A stretch of DNA of 64,000 nucleotides from Neolewinella lacunae (GCF_014349155.1 NZ_JACSIT010000080.1:1-64000), one strand, 5' to 3'. Counted from the stretch's first letter, positions 53,292 through 62,126 are shown. Translations and numbers: made by a program. The notes: a model not told the origin generated them from the sequence alone.

Positions 53292-53951
53292 ATGAAAACG
53301 CAATCCAGTAAGTTCAAATCCAACGGCGAGGCCCCGCCGATGTTTGAGAACAAAATTCTCAACCGGCTCAGCCAAACCCACATCGCCACGCCCATCATCA
53401 TTTTCTTCGCATACGCCATAGGGCTGCTCTGGTATACGCTGGCGAAGACCGACATCCCCGGTCTGGCCGTAGTCGGCCTCTTCCTGGGGGGCACGCTGGC
53501 CTTTACCCTGACGGAGTACATCGTCCACCGCTGGGTTTACCATCCCCCCCACGGTGCGTCGGATAAGTACAAGGAAATGACCTACAACATGCACGGTTTT
53601 CACCACGATTACCCGAAAGACAAGCGCCGCCTGGCCATGCCGCCGATCCTGGCCGTCATCATCGCCACTACGCTGCTCTTCCTGTTCAAGCTCGTCCTTG
53701 CGCAGTACGCCTTTGCCTACCTGGCGGGCTTCGTGGTGGGCTACGCCATGTACCTGATGGTACACTACACGGTACACATGTACCCCCCGCCCAAGAATTT
53801 CCTGAAGGCCCTGTGGGTCAATCACTCCATTCACCACTACAGCGAAGACGAAGTGCTCTTCGGCGTTTCCCAGCCCCTGTGGGATTACGTTTTTGGCACT
53901 ATGCCCAAGTCGGAGCGCGACCGCAAGAAGGCCGTAGAGATCCTGCGTTGA
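53292..53951 (+). CDS. Sterol desaturase/fatty acid hydroxylase family protein
   Basis: 219 residues, about four membrane helices. The di-iron His clusters are all present: EYIVHRWVYH, MHGFHHDYP, VHYTVHMY and NHSIHHYSEDE. The pattern resembles fatty acid 2-hydroxylase (Scs7-like); in Bacteroidota such enzymes hydroxylate lipid acyl chains (e.g. sphingolipid). Precise substrate is inferred only. Confidence 0.87.
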   Translation: MKTQSSKFKSNGEAPPMFENKILNRLSQTHIATPIIIFFAYAIGLLWYTLAKTDIPGLAVVGLFLGGTLAFTLTEYIVHRWVYHPPHGASDKYKEMTYNMHGFHHDYPKDKRRLAMPPILAVIIATTLLFLFKLVLAQYAFAYLAGFVVGYAMYLMVHYTVHMYPPPKNFLKALWVNHSIHHYSEDEVLFGVSQPLWDYVFGTMPKSERDRKKAVEILR

Positions 53952-53965
53952 GGCAAGGTTGAGCC

Positions 53966-54286
53966 ATGGCACAGTACATCCAGGACGTCCACGACGTCGC
54001 CCGCATGATCCCTCCGGGGCGGGTGACGACCTACGGAGCCATTGCCGACTTCCTTACCCTGGGCAGCGCCCGGATGGTGGGTTGGGCGATGCGGCAGTGC
54101 CTGGCGGAGGATGAGGTGCCCGCGCACCGGGTGGTCAACCGCAAGGGGGAGCTGAGTGGCCGCAACAACTTCGCCACGCCCACCCTGATGCAGGAGCGGC
54201 TCGAAGCCGAGGGCGTGCGGGTGGTAAATGACCAGGTGGTAGATTTTGCCCGGCACTTCTGGGCACCGACTGAGCTGCAATTATGA
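53966..54286 (+). CDS. Alkyltransferase-like protein (ATL), Ada/MGMT family without active Cys
   Basis: 106 residues of the MGMT DNA-binding domain. MIPPGRVTTYGAIADFL is the helix-turn region; the usual PCHRV reads VPAHRVVN, with Ala53 in place of the alkyl-acceptor Cys. Such ATLs bind O6-alkylguanine and hand the lesion to nucleotide excision repair. It overlaps tsaB by four bases (ATGA) and lies 14 bp after the hydroxylase gene, starting a tight chain. Confidence 0.88.
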   Translation: MAQYIQDVHDVARMIPPGRVTTYGAIADFLTLGSARMVGWAMRQCLAEDEVPAHRVVNRKGELSGRNNFATPTLMQERLEAEGVRVVNDQVVDFARHFWAPTELQL

Positions 54287-55086
54287 TGCGTCTTTTACTG
54301 GAAACGGCTACCGATGTCTGTTCCGTGGCCGTCGCCCGGGGGGAGACCCTGCTGGCGGAGTACACCGCTCCGGAGGCCCACCGCCATTCCAGCCACCTCA
54401 CCGTCTACATCCGGCAGGTGCTGGCGGCGGCGGGAGTGGCCTTGCGCGAGGTGGAGGAACTTGTGTTGAGCGACGGACCCGGCAGCTACACGAGCCTGCG
54501 GGTGGGGGCGGCCACGGCCAAGGGTTTGTGCGTGGCCCTGCCCGGGCTGCGGCTGCGGGTGGTGCCCACGCTGGCGGCGCTGGCCCTGGCGGCTCCGGCG
54601 GCGGAAGCGCCCACGCTGGCCGTCATCAATTCGCGGCGTGGCGAAGTATTCGGCCAGCTCTTTTTGGGGGCGCGGTCCCGAGATCCGCTATCGCTCGTCG
54701 GGACCACACAAGAGGCTGGGCATCTTGCGCGGCCGCAGGTGCCGGCAACGGTGGGCAAGCAGGGGATGCCCCCCGGCTGGCATCCGTATTTCCGGGAGCC
54801 CCACAACCTCCGCCTGCTCGAACCCGACTGGCTGGAGCAAATTGTGCTGGCAGCCAGTACGGCCCACTTCCGGGTGTGCGGGCCAGGGGGCGAGCGCCTG
54901 CTGGAACACCTTCCACCCGGGGCACATAGGCCGGAGTTGAGCGGGCCCCGGCATTGCTCCGCCGTCCACCTCCTCGCACCTGCGTCCGCGCCCACTACCT
55001 CCCGCCTGGTCGACGTAGCCACCTACGAGCCCTTCTACCTCAACCCGCCCTTCGTCACGACGTCGGCCAAAAAGACCCTGGGGTGA
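54283..55086 (+). CDS. tsaB: tRNA threonylcarbamoyladenosine protein TsaB, with element-coded inserts
   Basis: 267 residues, longer than usual (about 220-240). The N-terminal ASKHA domain is intact: LLETATDVCSVAVARG, SDGPGSYTSLRVGAATAKGL. TsaB pairs with TsaD for t6A37 tRNA modification. Two dispersed-element copies lie in it: residues about 149 (LARPQVP) and about 232 (LAPASAP). The region between residues 130 and 175 looks inserted and may explain the extra length. ATG 54283 overlaps the ATL gene; the stop overlaps the truA GTG. Confidence 0.88.
   Translation: MMRLLLETATDVCSVAVARGETLLAEYTAPEAHRHSSHLTVYIRQVLAAAGVALREVEELVLSDGPGSYTSLRVGAATAKGLCVALPGLRLRVVPTLAALALAAPAAEAPTLAVINSRRGEVFGQLFLGARSRDPLSLVGTTQEAGHLARPQVPATVGKQGMPPGWHPYFREPHNLRLLEPDWLEQIVLAASTAHFRVCGPGGERLLEHLPPGAHRPELSGPRHCSAVHLLAPASAPTTSRLVDVATYEPFYLNPPFVTTSAKKTLG
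54727..54741. repeat. Dispersed element core in tsaB, copy 1
   Basis: GCGCGGCCGCAGGTG, read LARPQVP in TsaB. Confidence 0.75.
54953..54993. repeat. Dispersed element composite in tsaB, copy 2
   Basis: GCATTGCTCCGCCGTCC followed by CACCTGCGTCCGCGCCC (54977-54993), opposite in orientation to copy 1 and read in another frame (LAPASAP). Confidence 0.75.
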
Positions 55087-55844
55087 GCCGCTATGCACTG
55101 GAACTGGCCTACCGCGGCACCCGCTACGCCGGCTGGCAACGCCAACCCAACGCCCTGAGCGTTGAGGAAACGGTGGATACCGCCCTGAGCACCATTCTGG
55201 GCGAGGAAATCAAAATCGTGGGCTGCGGGCGGACCGACACCGGCGTGCACGCGAGCTACTACGTGGCGCATTTCGATTTCGGCGGCACGATCCCCCCGGC
55301 TTTCCTGGCGCGCTACAACCGCTTTGTGGCCGAAGACGTGGCCTTGCTGGGACTGTGGCGGGTGCCCGACGATTTTCACGCCCGCTTCCACGCCAGCAGC
55401 CGCTCCTACACCTACCGCATCCGCCTGGCTAAGGACCCCTTCCAGACCGAAACCGCCACGCTGCTGCCCCGCAGTGAGCGCTACGACCAGGAGAAGATGC
55501 AGGCGGCTGCCCAACTTTTGCTCGTCTACGGGGCTTTTGCACCTTTCTGCAAAGCCCACTCAGACGCGTTTACGATGGAGTGTACGCTGACGGAAAGCCG
55601 CTGGGTTTTCGGGCCAGAGGAATGGACTTTTCACATTTCGGCCAACCGCTTTTTGCGGGGGATGGTGCGGTTGATTGTGGGGACTTGCCTGCAAGTTGGC
55701 GAGGGAAAAATGAGCCTGGAGACCTTGCGGGAGGTGCTTGATCGGCAGTCGGCCCTGCCGCAACCGCACAGTGCGCCGCCGACGGGGCTTTACCTAAGTG
55801 CGGTAGAATACCCGAATAAAGCGGGCTGGGATTGGCAAAATTAA
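55083..55844 (+). CDS. truA: tRNA pseudouridine synthase A
   Basis: 253 residues. Isomerises uridines 38-40 in tRNA anticodon stems. Catalytic Asp in CGRTDTGVHA; also RYALELAYRGTRYAGWQRQ at the start and FLRGMVRLIVGTCLQVGEG late. No ATG fits; GTG at 55083 gives the standard start and overlaps the tsaB stop (GTGA), so the two tRNA-modification genes are coupled. Confidence 0.93.
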   Translation: MSRYALELAYRGTRYAGWQRQPNALSVEETVDTALSTILGEEIKIVGCGRTDTGVHASYYVAHFDFGGTIPPAFLARYNRFVAEDVALLGLWRVPDDFHARFHASSRSYTYRIRLAKDPFQTETATLLPRSERYDQEKMQAAAQLLLVYGAFAPFCKAHSDAFTMECTLTESRWVFGPEEWTFHISANRFLRGMVRLIVGTCLQVGEGKMSLETLREVLDRQSALPQPHSAPPTGLYLSAVEYPNKAGWDWQN

Positions 55845-55856
55845 GGTGTTAGGCCT

Positions 55857-55864
55857 TACCTTTG
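55857..55864 (+). promoter_or_regulatory. TACCTTTG -7 box for the WecA-like gene
   Basis: Fits TAnnTTTG, 46 bases before the ATG, with a TTG about 22 bases upstream of the box. Confidence 0.5.
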
Positions 55865-55910
55865 AAAACCCTCGCTAGTTACTCGTCCCCACCCTATACT
55901 CCCAAGAACT

Positions 55911-57017
55911 ATGTTGACCCTCGTGCTGAGCTTGCTGATGTCTTTTGCATTGGTGTACGCCATTCTCCCCTCCGTCATCCGCATTGCCCTCAACAAAGGG
56001 CTGGTGGCCAACCCCATCGCCCGCAGCAGCCACGAAGAGGCCACGCCCTGCATTGGCGGCGTTCCCATCTTTATCGGCATCATGTTTACGACGCTTTTGC
56101 TGACGCCGTACGGGCAGTGGCATCAGTTGCAATTCATCCTGAGCGCCATCGTCATCGTGTTTCTGGTGGGGATCAAGGACGACATTGAGAACCTTTCGGC
56201 TTTGTATAAAATGGTGGGCATCCTGGTGTCCATCACCATCCTCATTACCCGGGGCGAAGTGCAACTGGACCAGATGTACGGCCTTTTTGGCTGGGGGAGT
56301 GCGGACGCTTTCCCGCGCTGGCTCTGCTTTTTGGTTTCGGGCTTTACCCTGCTGGTGATTACCAACGCCTTTAACCTCATTGACGGTATTAACGGACTTT
56401 CGGCCACGGTGGGCAGCATTGCCAGCCTGTGTTTTGGGGTGTGGTTTTTTATGGTGGATGAGTTGTACCTGGGGGTGCTTTCCATGACTACTGCGGGGAG
56501 CCTGGTGGCTTTCCTACGGTTCAACGTGACGCCCGCCAAGACTTTTATGGGGGATACGGGAGCGCTGGTGGTGGGGCTTTTGCTGGGGGTGATGGCCATT
56601 AAGTTCATCGACCTTTGCGCTACGGCCACCATTCCTTCGAAGTACCGCTTTGCCGAACCAATTGCGGTGGTGGTGAGTATCCTGATCATCCCGCTCTTTG
56701 ATACGATCCGGGTTTTCGTTACGCGAGCCCTCCGGGGCGTCAGCCCTCTGCAGCCCGACCGGCGACACATTCACCACCTCCTGATCGATTCTGGCTATAG
56801 CCACATGGAGGCCACCACGATCCTGGGCATTGCCAACCTTTTGTTCATCAGCCTGGCCTTTTCGCTGGACGGGCTTTTGGGGCTGCACGCTCTACTGGCC
56901 CTGATGATTGGCATTGCGATGCTGCTGACTTTCGTTCTCCACCGTAACGTTCGGTTGATCAAGGCCGGCCACGTGGTGAGCCAGCACGAGGCGGTGGAAT
57001 TAAAGCAACCGGCTTGA
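55911..57017 (+). CDS. WecA-like polyprenyl-phosphate sugar-1-phosphate transferase
   Basis: 368 residues, about eleven membrane helices. Polyprenyl-phosphate N-acetylhexosamine-1-phosphate transferase (WecA/MraY superfamily): LVGIKDDIENL, ITNAFNLIDGINGL, FNVTPAKTFMGDTGA and SPLQPDRRHIHHLL, the last typical of WecA rather than MraY. It would start lipid-linked glycan synthesis, matching the Wzy/Wzz-like genes nearby. The crcB TTG overlaps its stop. Confidence 0.9.
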   Translation: MLTLVLSLLMSFALVYAILPSVIRIALNKGLVANPIARSSHEEATPCIGGVPIFIGIMFTTLLLTPYGQWHQLQFILSAIVIVFLVGIKDDIENLSALYKMVGILVSITILITRGEVQLDQMYGLFGWGSADAFPRWLCFLVSGFTLLVITNAFNLIDGINGLSATVGSIASLCFGVWFFMVDELYLGVLSMTTAGSLVAFLRFNVTPAKTFMGDTGALVVGLLLGVMAIKFIDLCATATIPSKYRFAEPIAVVVSILIIPLFDTIRVFVTRALRGVSPLQPDRRHIHHLLIDSGYSHMEATTILGIANLLFISLAFSLDGLLGLHALLALMIGIAMLLTFVLHRNVRLIKAGHVVSQHEAVELKQPA

Positions 57018-57382
57018 ATTGGTTGCTCGTCTTCGTGGGCGGCGGTCTGGGCAGTCTGGCCCGCTATGGCCTGGCCCGCTGGCTGCCGGCGGCGGATTTT
57101 GCCCAAGGGAAACTGCCCTGGTTTACCTTAGCAGCCAATTTGCTGGCCTGTACCCTGCTGGGGCTGCTGCTGGCGCTCGTGGCCCGGGAATGGCTCACCA
57201 AACCACTGCAGTTGTTGCTGATGACCGGCTTTTGCGGAGGGTTTTCCACCTTTTCTACCTTCGCCGCCGAAGCCTGGTTGCTGGCCGAAGAAGGTTTCTT
57301 CCTGGCCGCAGCGGGTTACGTTTTCCTGAGCCTGGTGGCGGGGATGGTTGCGCTGGTGCTCGTCTTTTGGCTGCTGCGGTAG
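57014..57382 (+). CDS. crcB: Fluoride ion channel CrcB/Fluc
   Basis: 122 residues with four membrane helices. GGGLGSLARYGLARW at the start and TGFCGGFSTFSTFAAE in helix 3 are the CrcB signatures. Exports fluoride as a dual-topology dimer. No ATG fits; a TTG at 57014 overlaps the previous stop (TTGA), so it is coupled to the WecA-like gene. No fluoride riboswitch is seen. Confidence 0.9.
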   Translation: MNWLLVFVGGGLGSLARYGLARWLPAADFAQGKLPWFTLAANLLACTLLGLLLALVAREWLTKPLQLLLMTGFCGGFSTFSTFAAEAWLLAEEGFFLAAAGYVFLSLVAGMVALVLVFWLLR

Positions 57383-57387
57383 CAGTA

Positions 57388-57459
57388 GTTCATAGTTCAG
57401 TAGTCGTTAGTTCACTAGGCAAGAGCACTATTGAACTATGAACTATGAACTATGAACTA
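57388..57459. repeat. GAACTAT heptamers in inverted arrangement between convergent genes
   Basis: Left side reads AGTTCATAGTTCAG, right side TTGAACTATGAACTATGAAC, so they can fold on each other across the crcB/wzy gap. The heptamer also makes the array at 5183-5233. It may serve as a two-way transcription barrier. Confidence 0.75.
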
Positions 57460-58929
57460 CTAAACTCCCTCCGAGCGGCTACGAAAAATCCCCATGTTAA
57501 TCAACACCGCCAGGTTCAGCAGGTATTGCGCGCCAACTTTATCGGTTTCCATCTGGTCATTCAGGATGTTGAAGGCATCCACTACGAGCATGGCCAGCAT
57601 GGCCGCCATGATGGCGTGCCGGGCGGCCGGGTCGCTTTGGCGGTGGTACATGCGTTCGGCGATGAAGAGGGCCCCGAAGGCGTAGAGGAGGAAGATGATC
57701 AGGCCCGGGTAGCCCTGCTCCACCAGCGTCATGAGGTAATAACTGTGGATGCCGGAGCGGCCTTCGTTATCGCTTACGTACGTCCGGAAGGAATTGACGG
57801 TGTAGCCCCGGTAATTGTCCAGAAAATTCCCCGGCCCCCAACCCGTGTACGGCCGGTAAGGCACCATGTGGCCCGCCGCCACCCAGCGGTAGAAACGCTC
57901 CATCGTGGAGATGTCTTCCAGCTTGTAGGTCGCGCTGATCAGGTTGTCAAAGCGCTCGTGGGAGATGGTGCTATCGAAATTTGGGGCATACTCCAGGTAG
58001 CGGTCGTTGCGCACGAAGTAGACCGCCAGGCCCAAGGCTCCTGCCAGCGCCAGCACCAGGGCGGGGCGCAGCAGGTTCCAACGGATGAGCAGGTAGGCTC
58101 CGCTGGCCAGAGCCAGGGCCACGAAAGCCGCGCGGGTGAAAGAAAAATAAACCGCCGCCAACCACACGGGCAGCAGCAAGAAACTCCACCACCAGGTACT
58201 GAGGCCTTTCTCGCGGAGCCACCAGCGCAGGTAAAACAGCCAGGGCGTAAACGTGGCCAGGCTGCCGGCGTAGCTGACGTGTTCGCTCATGAAAGGGTGC
58301 ATCGTCTTGTACTGCATGGCAAAGCTAAAGCCGTAGGCAGCGTGGCGCACCAGCGTCTGTACCGCCACAAAAAGCAAAGGCCAGAGAATGCAGTGGACCA
58401 TCACCTTAACGCGGCGCGGCGAATCGATCAGCAGCAGGGGGACCAAAAAATAGGCCCCGACGTACCAGAGTTTGGCCAGGGAAAACTTCACACTCACCAG
58501 CGGAATGGCGCTGAAGAGCGTCGTAAACAAAATCCAGCCCACGTGCAGGTACAGCAGCCAGGCAATGGGGTGGCCAAAGGCCCCGGCGCGGTAGCTGGGC
58601 CAGTGCCGGGCGGCGTGTAAGACCAGCAGGCCCGTCAGGCCGATGGCGAGGGGCTCAGTGGGCAGGTCAGTGCCGAAGCCCCCGGGAAGGGTAATGTTGG
58701 TACTCAGCGGAATGGTGGCCAACAGCAACCAGAACAGGGGGCGGAAGTCGAGAAAAGCCTGGGCCATCACCCACAGCAAGACGGGCAGCCCCGCCAGGTA
58801 GTAGCGTTCCATCCCGATGCCCAGCGCCAGGCTGCCCAACGACAGGACTGCGTAGGCGTAGAACACCCGGAGGGGGTAACTTCCACTGCCGGGAACGCCC
58901 GGACCCGCGATGTCGCTTACTGGTGGCAT
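57460..58929 (-). CDS. O-antigen ligase/polymerase-like membrane protein
   Basis: 489 residues, about twelve membrane helices. A Wzy_C-type region is visible: AFSFAMQYKTMHPFMSEH-like loop and, in the large periplasmic part, PYTGWGPGNFLDNYRGYTVN with SHERFD earlier, then GIHSYYLMTLVEQGYPGLI. Joins or ligates polysaccharide units at the periplasmic face. Which of the two (WaaL or Wzy) cannot be told. It lies 32 bp after the Wzz-like gene on the same strand. Confidence 0.85.
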   Translation of the reverse strand: MPPVSDIAGPGVPGSGSYPLRVFYAYAVLSLGSLALGIGMERYYLAGLPVLLWVMAQAFLDFRPLFWLLLATIPLSTNITLPGGFGTDLPTEPLAIGLTGLLVLHAARHWPSYRAGAFGHPIAWLLYLHVGWILFTTLFSAIPLVSVKFSLAKLWYVGAYFLVPLLLIDSPRRVKVMVHCILWPLLFVAVQTLVRHAAYGFSFAMQYKTMHPFMSEHVSYAGSLATFTPWLFYLRWWLREKGLSTWWWSFLLLPVWLAAVYFSFTRAAFVALALASGAYLLIRWNLLRPALVLALAGALGLAVYFVRNDRYLEYAPNFDSTISHERFDNLISATYKLEDISTMERFYRWVAAGHMVPYRPYTGWGPGNFLDNYRGYTVNSFRTYVSDNEGRSGIHSYYLMTLVEQGYPGLIIFLLYAFGALFIAERMYHRQSDPAARHAIMAAMLAMLVVDAFNILNDQMETDKVGAQYLLNLAVLINMGIFRSRSEGV

Positions 58930-58961
58930 TGTGCAGATTGTTCGGGAGGGGAGTTATGCGC

Positions 58962-60086
58962 TCATTCCCGCACTTGGCGCCAATCGTACTTGCCCGCAGT
59001 ATCAATCAGCAGGGCGCCGACGACGGCGATCAGAAAACTGAAAAAGGCGGAGACGACCACAATCAGGCTCCGCATGGGCTTGCTTTTGGCTACGGGAACC
59101 TGGGCCTCCTCGATCACCTCCAGGGCCCGTTGATTGCCGCTCATGATGGTTTCAAACTGCCGCAGGCGGATGCGGGACCGGGAGAGGGCGTCGTTTTGGC
59201 GCACCCGTTCTTCCTCCAGGTTATCGATGGGCCCCAGGCTGGCGTTGAGCTTCAGGAGTTGGCTATCGAGGGCCGTGCGCGCACTGGCCAGGCCAGCCAG
59301 GTTGATTTCGTACTTCGCGATACTATCCTGGGCACTCCGGCCACCCCGGCTTCGGTAGGCTGCTATTTTGGCGTTGGCAATGGCCAGTTCTTCGTCGAGG
59401 GCGCTGGTACGGCCAGCCAGGGATTCGCTCTGGGTCTGGGTATCGTAAATGCCGTAGCGGCTCCGTAGGTCGCTCAGGCGGTCGTTGAGCTCGGCCAGTG
59501 CACTTTCGCGGGTGAGGATTTCTTCGCGCAGTCCCGCTGCCGTCCGGCCCTGCGTACCCTGGATGAGGCGGATGCTGACGGCGTTGATTTTTTCGCGGGC
59601 AGCGCGGGCCATAGCGGCGGCCCGGACGGGGTCACGGTCGTCGACGGCCAATTCGATGGCGTCGCGGTCGGTCTTTTTTACGTCGTAGTTGCCCAGGAAT
59701 TCGCTGCGCACGTAGAAGGGCGCTTTGGCCAGCGTGCTGTCAATGTCGTAGACGCGGTAAAGGTGGAAAGAGTCGACGATAAAATCCACCAGCTCGTCGC
59801 TCTCGGCAATGGCCAGGAGCCGGTCAATGTCGTCGCCATTGCCGTAAAACTGCATCCGGTTGCTGGTGGTGCCGAAGATGCCGTCGATCGTAGCCTGGTC
59901 GGGGCTGATGGCCAAAAAGCTGGTGCGGCCCGTAAAGTAGTTGGGCAGGAGCAAGGCAACGACGATGGCCAGCAAGGTGCCCGCAGCCGTAACGTAGAGG
60001 ATGGGCCAGCGCCAGCGCCACAGGCTTCTTAAAACCTCCACGAGGTGGTAGGGCGGCGAGGTTCCGTTGTTGGTAATCAAAGGCAT
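58962..60086 (-). CDS. Wzz-like chain-length determinant protein
   Basis: 374 residues. Two membrane helices (WPILYVTAAGTLLAIVVALL near residue 30, and SLIVVVSAFFSFLIAVVGALLID near residue 345) frame a periplasmic coiled-coil (residues about 190-320). This is the Wzz/GumC topology, without a tyrosine kinase domain. The VPVAKSKPMRSLI before the second helix is the typical Pro-rich signature. It probably regulates chain length or export of the polysaccharide made with the neighbouring genes. Confidence 0.86.
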   Translation of the reverse strand: MPLITNNGTSPPYHLVEVLRSLWRWRWPILYVTAAGTLLAIVVALLLPNYFTGRTSFLAISPDQATIDGIFGTTSNRMQFYGNGDDIDRLLAIAESDELVDFIVDSFHLYRVYDIDSTLAKAPFYVRSEFLGNYDVKKTDRDAIELAVDDRDPVRAAAMARAAREKINAVSIRLIQGTQGRTAAGLREEILTRESALAELNDRLSDLRSRYGIYDTQTQSESLAGRTSALDEELAIANAKIAAYRSRGGRSAQDSIAKYEINLAGLASARTALDSQLLKLNASLGPIDNLEEERVRQNDALSRSRIRLRQFETIMSGNQRALEVIEEAQVPVAKSKPMRSLIVVVSAFFSFLIAVVGALLIDTAGKYDWRQVRE

Positions 60087-60112
60087 AAGCGTAAATCAAT
60101 CCAAAAGGTGTG

Positions 60113-60120
60113 CAAAGGTA
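60113..60120 (-). promoter_or_regulatory. TACCTTTG -7 box for the Wzz-like gene
   Basis: Fits TAnnTTTG, 26 bases before the ATG. Confidence 0.5.
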
Positions 60121-60257
60121 CGGGGAGGGGAGGACATTCGTTGGCCCACCAGCCTCCCAGGCGCGCTCGGGGGAGACCAAGCTCCGGCCAGCGATGGTAG
60201 ACAGGCCTAATGCTTATTCCGTGGCTTTAGGGCGGTAGATGGGACGAGGGAAGGAGG

Positions 60258-60300
60258 CCTGTTAAAAATTTAACACAGCGAAATTTCGCAAAAAATTTTT
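60258..60300. repeat. AT-rich palindromes in the gap before the subtilisin gene
   Basis: GTTAAAAATTTAAC-like inverted repeat, then the perfect palindrome GCGAAATTTCGC at 60278-60289, then AAAAAATTTTT. The 383-bp gap 60087-60469 is otherwise gene-free; a protein-binding or terminator role is possible. Confidence 0.5.
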
Positions 60301-60417
60301 CAGTGTGTATTTTTAGCGGCATAAACCGATCTCTTTATCCTTAATCACGCACTTTTATTCTGATTCTGGGGGTGGTACTGGCCTGGCTGGACTTTGCTCT
60401 TTTGTCCATTGCCCTAG

Positions 60418-60434
60418 CACCTGCGGCCGCGCCC
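60418..60434. repeat. Dispersed element core CACCTGCGGCCGCGCCC
   Basis: Exact core 36 bases before the subtilisin start codon; preceded by GTCCATTGCCCTAG, loosely like the GCATTGCTCC module. Confidence 0.8.
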
Positions 60435-60469
60435 CAATCCGTTCACCCAACCGTAATACCATTCTGATT

Positions 60470-61993
60470 ATGCAACGTATTCTTCTTTGCTGCGCCCTGG
60501 CGCTCACCCTCTTCGCTTGTACGGACGAGGCTTTAATGACTGAGGCGGGCACCCCCACGGTGCAGCAGGACCCCCTGACGAAGGCCGAACTCAACAAACT
60601 GGTGGAGGCCCACCTCTTCGCCACCAACGAGGTTTTTAACTGGAATGAGACCACCGACCACGTCATCTGGAGCGCCCTGGAGCTGAGCCAAAACGAGGCC
60701 GTCCTCGGCTACCAGCCCGCTGGCTACGAGAATTTGCGGGAGACCATCCACGAAATCGACGTCAACAGCGGCGCCTGGAAAAGCACCCGCGACGCCCTGG
60801 TGGCCGATCTGCTGGCCGCCACCGAGCGCCTGACGGGCAATGCCATCACGGAAGAAGAACTGTTCGTCTCGCCCGAAGACGGGGTCTTGCCCATTCTCGA
60901 CATCAAGGTGCTCCACCCCGGCATCCTGGCGGAATTCCGGACCCGCCCCGAGGTGCGCTACCTGGAGCCCTCCAACTACAACGCGGGTGAGGTGGAACTC
61001 CGCTCCGGCTCCGGTTGCTCCGAAGCGCCCACGGATAACATCAACGCTGCCGACTTCACCACCATCTCCCCCAACGCCAAGCAGCCCTGGAACTACGCCT
61101 GGATGAACATCCCCCAGGCCTGGACCCGCACCCAGGGCGACAACATCGGCATCGCCATCATCGATACGGGCGTTTACCCCGAGCAAGACAAACTCGGCTC
61201 CGCCTTCAGCAGCGGTTCCAGCACCGGCCGCACCATCAGTAAGTTCGGTACCTACGAACCCAGCTTCTGGAGCAGCAGCACCGACGGCCCCAACGATCAG
61301 TGTGGCCACGGCACGCAGATGGCCGGCCTCGCCGCTGCCCCCCGCACCAGCGCGGGCAACACCGTAGGCGTTGCCTACAAGGCCAATCTGGTGACTTACC
61401 GCGCCACTTCCGACGTAATTATCAACGGCAGCAAGGAGAAAAAGGGGGTGAAAAATGCCCTGGTGGCCATCGGCAATCGTTCCGACGTAAAAATCGTGAG
61501 CATGAGCATCGGCGACGTGTTCAGCAGCGGCACGGTGGAAGACGGCATCTACTATGCCTACAACCGCGGTAAGCTGATCCTCTGCGCCGCCGGCACCTCC
61601 CTGAGCTGGACGAGCTGGTACGGCGTCATCTTCCCCGCCAACATGAGCGTCACCACGGCCGTCACCGGTATCCGCTCCAGCTCCCCCATGCAACGGTGCA
61701 ACACTTGCCACGACGGTAGTGCCGTTGACTTCGTCATCGTCATGCAGCGCGGCGAAGACAGCGACCGCACGAGCCTGACCCTGAGCCGGTTTAATAATAA
61801 CCCCGGCTACGTCGGAGGTTCCAGCGCGGCCACCGCTACGACGGCGGGCATTGCCGCCCTGGTATGGGCCACCAACCCCAGCCAATCCCGCGCCCAGGTA
61901 CTGGACCGCCTCAAGCAGGCTTCTTCCATCTACCCGGGCCGGAGCGGCAGTTTCGGTTGGGGCCTGATTGATGCCAACGCCGCTACTCAGTAA
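60470..61993 (+). CDS. Subtilisin-like serine protease, predicted lipoprotein
   Basis: 507 residues. Lipoprotein signal MQRILLCCALALTLFAC. After a pro-region of about 160 residues, the S8 domain shows Asp in AIIDTGVYP, His in CGHGTQMAGLAA and Ser in GYVGGSSAATATTAG, with the oxyanion Asn probably in ILCAAGTS-PAN. The active-site Ser sits in GSSAA rather than the usual GTSMA. It should act on the outside of the cell envelope. Followed by a strong terminator. Confidence 0.9.
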   Translation: MQRILLCCALALTLFACTDEALMTEAGTPTVQQDPLTKAELNKLVEAHLFATNEVFNWNETTDHVIWSALELSQNEAVLGYQPAGYENLRETIHEIDVNSGAWKSTRDALVADLLAATERLTGNAITEEELFVSPEDGVLPILDIKVLHPGILAEFRTRPEVRYLEPSNYNAGEVELRSGSGCSEAPTDNINAADFTTISPNAKQPWNYAWMNIPQAWTRTQGDNIGIAIIDTGVYPEQDKLGSAFSSGSSTGRTISKFGTYEPSFWSSSTDGPNDQCGHGTQMAGLAAAPRTSAGNTVGVAYKANLVTYRATSDVIINGSKEKKGVKNALVAIGNRSDVKIVSMSIGDVFSSGTVEDGIYYAYNRGKLILCAAGTSLSWTSWYGVIFPANMSVTTAVTGIRSSSPMQRCNTCHDGSAVDFVIVMQRGEDSDRTSLTLSRFNNNPGYVGGSSAATATTAGIAALVWATNPSQSRAQVLDRLKQASSIYPGRSGSFGWGLIDANAATQ

Positions 61994-62045
61994 GGCAAGC
62001 GGGTTTTAAAATGATTTTCAACGTGGGGAAAATGTTTCTCCGCAG

Positions 62046-62087
62046 GCCGTTAGCCTCACCTTATTGGGCGGGGCTAACGGCTTTTTT
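62046..62087 (+). terminator. Intrinsic terminator after the protease gene
   Basis: GCCGTTAGCC and GGCTAACGGC form a perfect 10-bp stem (loop 16) followed by TTTTTT. Confidence 0.9.
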
Positions 62088-62126
62088 AGTGCCCATTTGT
62101 GCTTCGGGAAAGGGGGAGACACCCCC

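Noticed and set aside
54954-55082. N-terminal extension of TruA
   Set aside because: The TruA fold begins at the GTG 55083; the upstream codons overlap tsaB in another frame.
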